A program made the translations under genes and the position numbers. Positions 58,881 to 64,000 of a DNA stretch of 64,000 nt are shown here, in pieces; positions within the stretch are counted from its first letter, which is position 1; each line of letters begins with the position of its first letter. Source of the DNA: Acidimicrobiales bacterium (GTDB lineage Bacteria > Actinomycetota > Acidimicrobiia > Acidimicrobiales > Aldehydirespiratoraceae); assembly GCA_029263215.1 (NCBI GenBank), contig JAJCXY010000041.1, forward strand, positions 1 through 64,000. Reading direction: 5' to 3'. The notes below the pieces were generated by a model. It saw nothing but the letters and a program-made list of their open reading frames with translations. It ran no database searches and was not told the origin of the DNA.

Positions 58881-61514
58881 ATGATCGCGACACCCGCTGG
58901 GATAGTGACCTTCCTCTTCACCGATGTGGAGGGGTCGACCCGACTCTGGGCTGCCGACGCCGAAGCCACAGCACCCTCGCTCGAGCTGCACGATCAGATC
59001 ATCAAGGGCGCGATCGAGGACCGGGGCGGATTGGTGTTCGGCTGGGCCGGCGATCATTTCCGGGGGGCTTTCCAAGACCCTCGTGCCGCGGTCGGGGCCG
59101 CCATGGCAGCCCAGCGATCGCTGGCTGAGGCCGATTGGGGACGGGGCCCCGCTCTTCGAGTGCGAATGGGGTTACACCGCGGCAGGGCCACCCAACGAGA
59201 GGGCGACTACTTCGGGCCGGTGCCCAACATCGCGGCTCGGATCGAAGCGCTTGCGCGTGGTGGCCAGATCCTCATGAGCGAATCGGTAGGGGGAGAGGTC
59301 GACATCGAGAGCTTGTCGCTGGGTGAGCACCGGCTGAGCGATGTGCCCGAGCCGATCGGTATCTTCCAGGTCGGCATCGAATCGCACCGCCCGTTGCGCA
59401 CCGTCGACTTGACCTTGTCGACCCTGCCGAATCCGGGATCGGGCATCATCGGTCGTAGCGACGAGATAGCGGAGATGCGTGGACTGCTGGAGACGGCACC
59501 TCTCGTGACCCTCACCGGCATCGGGGGCTGCGGCAAGACACGCCTGGCGGTGGAGGTCGCCTACCAGGAACTCCCGAGTCGCCCGGGTGGCTGCTATTTC
59601 GCCGACCTTTCCGCGGTCTCTGACGGATCGGAGCTCCCTGCCGCACTCGCTTCAGCGGTTCGGCTCGAACCGAGTGGACCCGACGATCCGATCGATCAGG
59701 TTGTCGACCATCTCGCCACCCGCGATGCCCTTCTGGTTCTCGACAACTGCGAGCACATCATCGACGAATGTGCCGGGTTCGCCGAGTCGCTTCTCGCTCG
59801 CTCGTCGGCCACCGCCATCCTCGCCACCACCCGCCAACGTCTCGGAGTGGCAGGGGAGCGGGTAGTGGCCGTGCCATCGCTCGAGTACCGGATGACCGAC
59901 TCGCCCGCGGTGGAGCTCTTCGTGCAGCGCGCCCGCGCCGTGAACCCAGGGTTCCGACCCGACAGCGACGATCTGTTCGCCATCGGTGAGATCTGCATGC
60001 ATCTCGATGGGATGCCCCTCGCCATCGAGTTGGCTGCTGCTCGCCTGGGGGTGCTCACCCCCCGTGAGATCCTGGAGCGGATGGCCGACCGGTTCCGCCT
60101 CCTTTCGGGCGGGCGGGGACGCCATCGCCGCCGCGCCCTCCAAGCCACCCTCGACTGGAGCTACGACCTGCTCGACCATGACGAGCAGGCGTTCTTTCGC
60201 AGGCTCGGATTGTTCGTCGGTTCCTTCGATCTTCCTGCCGCAGTCGATGTGTCGTCGTTCGACGAATACGAGGCAATCGATCTCCTCCAGTCGCTCGTGG
60301 CCAAGAGTCTCGTGGCGACCGATGAGACCCCAGGCTCGCCCACCACTCGATATCGGCTCCTGGAGACCGTTCGCATCTACGCCGGCGACCAGTTGGCTCG
60401 GGCCGGAGACGCAGCTGATGCCCACGAAGCCCACGTGGTTCACTACCAGAACCTCGTGGCGACCGACCACTGGCTCACGGCTGCCGATCTCGACCGGGCG
60501 ATCGGGTTGCGTTGGGATTGGCCGAATATCGCCAGCACGCTCGAATACCTGACTTCTGAAGGGGAGTGGGAAGCCGCCGCCAGAGTCGTTTTCGGTTGTC
60601 AGGGCATGTGGGAGACACAGGTCCCCGCCATCGAGGGCCGACGGTGGGCCCAGTTGATCCAGCCCCGCCTGGCCCCGGGAGAGTTGAGCGATTGGACCAG
60701 CTACGTGCTGGCCACCGCCTCGCTGCAGATCGACGATTTCGAGTTGGTGCACGAGGTGCTCTCGCGCTTGTCGGCCGATGCTGCCCCCAAGCCCCGCACC
60801 ATGGCGGCGGGTATGTTCGCGTTCCTCAACTGTCGCCAGTTCCCCGAGCGTGCGGTGGAGCTCGCCGACCTCGCCCTGAGGATTGCCGATGAGCACCAGC
60901 TCGGCCCCGAGTACCGCTGCCCTCCCACCTGGTCGCGAGGGGCTCTGGCGCTCTACGGAGCCGAGTTCACCGAGGCCCGGAATCTGTTCGGGGCGGCGTA
61001 TGAACTGTCGAGCTCAGTGCACCACCAGACCAACCACCACGTGTTGTCGGGTCTGGCCCTTGCTGCCACCCAAGTGCTCGACGGCGAGCCTGAATCGGCC
61101 CTGGCCACCCTCGGGGTCGGCGACTGGTCGCGGTCGATCTGGGACTCGGCGCCGATCGTGAGGGCAGTCGCCCTCATCGACCTGGATCGCACCAGCGAGG
61201 CTGCGGACCTGGTGATCAGCTACGGGTACGACGCCCTGCGCGGGCGACTGGCTCGGATGGCCAACGACGCACTGGTGGGCCTCGCTGCTCTCGCCCTCAA
61301 CCGGAGAGAAGTCGAGCACGGGTGGAAGCTGCTCCAGCAGGCGGCGACGCCGCGAACGCCGTTCACCATCGGCCTGGCCGAGGGCCTCGCTGATCGAATC
61401 GGTCACGGTCCTGCCCTGCGACACATGCACCGCTCTCGCGAGGTCCCTCTGTCTGAACTCGATGGATCAGAAGCTCTCGATGCCGAGCTCGATCGGATCC
61501 GAGCCCTTCGCTGA
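58881..61514 (+). CDS. Class III adenylate/guanylate cyclase domain fused to STAND (NB-ARC-like) ATPase, SARP/AfsR-type architecture
   Basis: IVTFLFTDVEGSTRLW...AGDHFRGAF...VRMGLHRGRA...NIAARIEALARGGQILMS; then LVTLTGIGGCGKTRLAVEVA, ALLVLDNCEHI, LPLAIELAAARLGVLTPREILERM. Confidence 0.92.
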   Translation: MIATPAGIVTFLFTDVEGSTRLWAADAEATAPSLELHDQIIKGAIEDRGGLVFGWAGDHFRGAFQDPRAAVGAAMAAQRSLAEADWGRGPALRVRMGLHRGRATQREGDYFGPVPNIAARIEALARGGQILMSESVGGEVDIESLSLGEHRLSDVPEPIGIFQVGIESHRPLRTVDLTLSTLPNPGSGIIGRSDEIAEMRGLLETAPLVTLTGIGGCGKTRLAVEVAYQELPSRPGGCYFADLSAVSDGSELPAALASAVRLEPSGPDDPIDQVVDHLATRDALLVLDNCEHIIDECAGFAESLLARSSATAILATTRQRLGVAGERVVAVPSLEYRMTDSPAVELFVQRARAVNPGFRPDSDDLFAIGEICMHLDGMPLAIELAAARLGVLTPREILERMADRFRLLSGGRGRHRRRALQATLDWSYDLLDHDEQAFFRRLGLFVGSFDLPAAVDVSSFDEYEAIDLLQSLVAKSLVATDETPGSPTTRYRLLETVRIYAGDQLARAGDAADAHEAHVVHYQNLVATDHWLTAADLDRAIGLRWDWPNIASTLEYLTSEGEWEAAARVVFGCQGMWETQVPAIEGRRWAQLIQPRLAPGELSDWTSYVLATASLQIDDFELVHEVLSRLSADAAPKPRTMAAGMFAFLNCRQFPERAVELADLALRIADEHQLGPEYRCPPTWSRGALALYGAEFTEARNLFGAAYELSSSVHHQTNHHVLSGLALAATQVLDGEPESALATLGVGDWSRSIWDSAPIVRAVALIDLDRTSEAADLVISYGYDALRGRLARMANDALVGLAALALNRREVEHGWKLLQQAATPRTPFTIGLAEGLADRIGHGPALRHMHRSREVPLSELDGSEALDAELDRIRALR

Positions 61515-61526
61515 CGCGAGGGGAGG

Positions 61527-62552
61527 TCAGCCCGCTTTGAGGGCTTCCATCACGGGGCGCCACTGGGCGATATCGCCCTGGCCGGGGGCGTAGAAGCTGA
61601 TGCGGTCGACCACATCGCCGTAGCGGCGTTGAAGTTCGGGCGCGACCCGGTCTGGTTCGTCCACCACCGCGAAGGTGTTGAGGATCTCGTCGTCGATGAG
61701 GCGACCCATCTCCACCCATTCGCCCTTCTTCGACAAGGCATTGAGTTCGGGCTGGAGTCCATCCCAGCCGTGGAGTTCGAGCACCCTGCTGTAGGCGGGG
61801 GTCGATCCGTAGAACGCGATCTGTTGGCGGGTGGCATTGGCAGCTGCGGCCATTTCCTCCTCGGTGTGTCCGCTCACCACGAAGAGGGGAGCAGAGACGA
61901 GGAAACCCTCCATCGTGAGGCCCGCCTTCTCGCGCCCCTTGACGACATTGGGGATCGTCACCTCGCGGAGGTACCTCTCGGTGGTGAATCCGTGACAGAT
62001 GATGCCGTCGCAGACTTCTCCGGCTGCCTGGGCCATCAGATCGCCCACCGCGGCGAGCCAGATCTTCGGTGGTCCGAACTCGGCGATGTCGGCCTTGTCG
62101 GGAGTGAAGAACGGGGTCATCAGGGTGTGCCGGTAGAACTCGCCGCGAAACTGCAGCGGTTCGTCGTTGAGCCAGGTATCCCATATCGCTCGGGTGGCGG
62201 AGATCATCTCCTTCATGCGGGCCGCGGGCCGCGACCACTCCATGGAGAATCGTTTGGTGATGTGGGGTCTGATCTGGGTGCCCAGCCCCAGATTGAATCG
62301 GCCCTTGGTGAGCGCCTGTAGGTCCCAGCCGATGTTGGCCAGCAGCATCGGGTTGCGAGCGAAGCCGACGGCGATTGCCGTGCCCAGTTCGAGAGAGTGG
62401 GTGGCTCCGGCGGCGATCGCGATCGGCAGGAAGGGATCGTGGCTCGTCTCCGCGGTCCAGATTCCGTCGTACCCGGCGGCCTCCTGGGCTTGCGCGTCGC
62501 TGGTGATCTGCTCGATGTCGGGATCGAGCCTGAGTGCTCCGTCAACCTTCAT
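61527..62552 (-). CDS. LLM-class F420-dependent oxidoreductase
   Basis: AQEAAGYDGIWTAETSHDPFLPIAIAAGATHSLELGTAIAVGFARNPMLLANIGWDLQALTKGRFNLGLGTQIRPHITKRF. Confidence 0.93.
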   Translation of the reverse strand: MKVDGALRLDPDIEQITSDAQAQEAAGYDGIWTAETSHDPFLPIAIAAGATHSLELGTAIAVGFARNPMLLANIGWDLQALTKGRFNLGLGTQIRPHITKRFSMEWSRPAARMKEMISATRAIWDTWLNDEPLQFRGEFYRHTLMTPFFTPDKADIAEFGPPKIWLAAVGDLMAQAAGEVCDGIICHGFTTERYLREVTIPNVVKGREKAGLTMEGFLVSAPLFVVSGHTEEEMAAAANATRQQIAFYGSTPAYSRVLELHGWDGLQPELNALSKKGEWVEMGRLIDDEILNTFAVVDEPDRVAPELQRRYGDVVDRISFYAPGQGDIAQWRPVMEALKAG

Positions 62553-62578
62553 GACGCGTGTTCTAGCACCACATGGGC

Positions 62579-63250
62579 TCAGGACAAAAAGCCCTGCTCC
62601 CCGATGAGGGGTACGAATCGAACGGCACCGTGCCGGCGTTGAACGGTTTGGTCGCCGTGTCGGGTGTGCACCACCAGGCTCTGGGCCCCATCTCGCTTGC
62701 CGATCGGCATGACCAGGCATCCCCCGTCGGTGAGCTGGGTGAGCAGGGGCGGTGGCACCCTGGGGCCTGCGGCGGTGACGATGATCGCGTCGTACGGGGC
62801 GTTCTCGAGATGGCCGAGTGTGCCGTCGCCGACAACTACCTCGACCCCGTCGTAGCCCAGGCGGGAAAGAGTCGAGGCGGCGGAGGCCGCGATGTCGGCG
62901 TGGCGTTCGATGCTGGTGACCTGGGCGGACAGTTCGCTCAGGACCGCCGCTCCGTAGCCCGACCCGGTTCCGATCTCGAGTGCCCTGTTGGATTCCCGGG
63001 GCCGGGCCGAGAGCCCCGAGAGGTCGACCATCGATGCAACGATGTAGGGCTGGGAGATTGTCTGGCCGTGTCCGATCGGCAATGGGCGGTCGTCGTGGGC
63101 CTCGCCGAGGTACGCGATCGGAACGAATTCCTCACGGGGCACCCGGCGCATGGCTTCGAGTACCGCAGGTTCGTGCACATCGCGTCCCGCGATATCGGTG
63201 GCAACCATGCGCTCCCGGGCCCGGACTGGATCGGGAGGGCGTGAAGCCAA
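62579..63250 (-). CDS. pcm: Protein-L-isoaspartate O-methyltransferase
   Basis: VPREEFVP, LPIGHGQTISQPYIVA, ALEIGTGSGYGAAVLSEL. Confidence 0.94.
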   Translation of the reverse strand: MASRPPDPVRARERMVATDIAGRDVHEPAVLEAMRRVPREEFVPIAYLGEAHDDRPLPIGHGQTISQPYIVASMVDLSGLSARPRESNRALEIGTGSGYGAAVLSELSAQVTSIERHADIAASAASTLSRLGYDGVEVVVGDGTLGHLENAPYDAIIVTAAGPRVPPPLLTQLTDGGCLVMPIGKRDGAQSLVVHTRHGDQTVQRRHGAVRFVPLIGEQGFLS

Positions 63251-63253
63251 GGA

Positions 63254-63637
63254 TCAGAGGGTCATCCCGGCGAGGGCGGTGCGGAGTTCGGAGGGGTCGG
63301 GGGCTCCGAGCACGACCCGTGAGCCGGTGGCCACGTAGATGAGGTCGATGTTGACTCCCGCGGCCGAGACCTTGCTTGCGATCGTGGCCAACTCGCCGGG
63401 GCGATCCTGGGCTTGTACGACCATGACCTCACGCTCGTGGGTAATTGCGGTGTTGGTGATTGCCAGCGCCCGTCGCACCGGCTCGCTGTGGGGGACCAGG
63501 ATGTGCAACTCGGTGGTGCTTCCATGCCCGAGGCAGGTGGCGGCGGCAAGGTTGACGCCCGCATCGCTGATAGCGGTGGCCACCGTGGCAAGCGCTCCTG
63601 GCTCATTTTGGAGCTCGATGACGATGTCGGTGGCCAT
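63254..63637 (-). CDS. Tandem ACT-domain protein
   Basis: ELQNEPGALATVATAISDAGVNLAAATCLG and AQDRPGELATIASKVSAAGVNIDLIYVA: two ACT repeats. Confidence 0.85.
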   Translation of the reverse strand: MATDIVIELQNEPGALATVATAISDAGVNLAAATCLGHGSTTELHILVPHSEPVRRALAITNTAITHEREVMVVQAQDRPGELATIASKVSAAGVNIDLIYVATGSRVVLGAPDPSELRTALAGMTL

Positions 63638-63809
63638 GGTGGGCCCGTTGGCGCTCACAGCGCGACTGTAGGCGTAATGCGGCCTGCTTGTGAAGTGACG
63701 ATGGTTCTCGGCACTCGTCTGCCGTTCGATGATGTCTGGTTGACGCGCCGATGACGGTGATCAATTTGAGTGTGGCGAGCGGCACGGCGTCGCGGCTGAG
63801 GAGAAGACC

Positions 63810-64000
63810 ATGACCATCGATCGAGTTTCGCGGCGGCGGCAATCGGCTCTCCTGCTCGCGCTGGTGCTGTTCGGAGCAGCGTGCGGCGGAGGTACGAGCA
63901 CCACGGCCGATGAAGGCTCCGGCGAGTCAGCCGACACATCGGGCGACGGTGATGACGGGGCGGGGGCAGATGAGGGTACTGAAGACCCGCCCGCCGACAC
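63810..64000 (+). CDS. N-terminus of a lipoprotein, truncated by window end
   Basis: Signal peptide with lipobox LVLFGAACGGG followed by Asp/Glu/Gly-rich linker; open to window end. Confidence 0.65.
   Translation, partial: MTIDRVSRRRQSALLLALVLFGAACGGGTSTTADEGSGESADTSGDGDDGAGADEGTEDPPAD

Noticed and set aside
1-64000. tRNA, rRNA, riboswitch, CRISPR, transposase, integrase or phage genes
   Set aside because: None recognised by eye; structured RNA detection would need covariance-model searches I cannot run.

Overview
High-GC, gene-dense bacterial chromosome segment. Gene content (F420/LLM oxidoreductases, PPOX proteins, a Bpa-type proteasome activator, soxBDAG) suggests an actinobacterium, probably an acidimicrobial lineage; this taxonomy is inference. 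I saw no rRNA, tRNA, CRISPR array, insertion sequence or prophage. Recognisable modules, in order: amino-acid/aldol metabolism (M24 fragment, DapA-like, EamA, DAO-like); an AlkA/Ada-like glycosylase with ogt; glcB; an orphan glycine-betaine-type binding lipoprotein next to a soxBDAG operon with a divergent LysR gene; a sterol desaturase-like / ECF sigma / membrane protein / ABC ATPase operon; xthA, pyrE and pyrC; a BMP-family nucleoside-type ABC transporter; a Bpa/PafE-like gene; OCD/RraA genes; typA; a MoxR-DUF58-DUF4129-type membrane operon in which all junctions are 4-nt overlaps; engB; a GH3 gene with a Thr-rich linker; a UvrD-like helicase; a class-V aminotransferase; a class III cyclase-STAND ATPase; pcm. 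Most of the window is ordinary housekeeping or accessory metabolism. The items most worth a second look are the Bpa gene, whose C-terminal docking motif is encoded inside a convergent overlap; the ECF sigma/ABC operon; the MoxR operon; two frame-disrupted genes; and several tail-to-tail overlaps. I found no clearly new system that I can defend from sequence alone.
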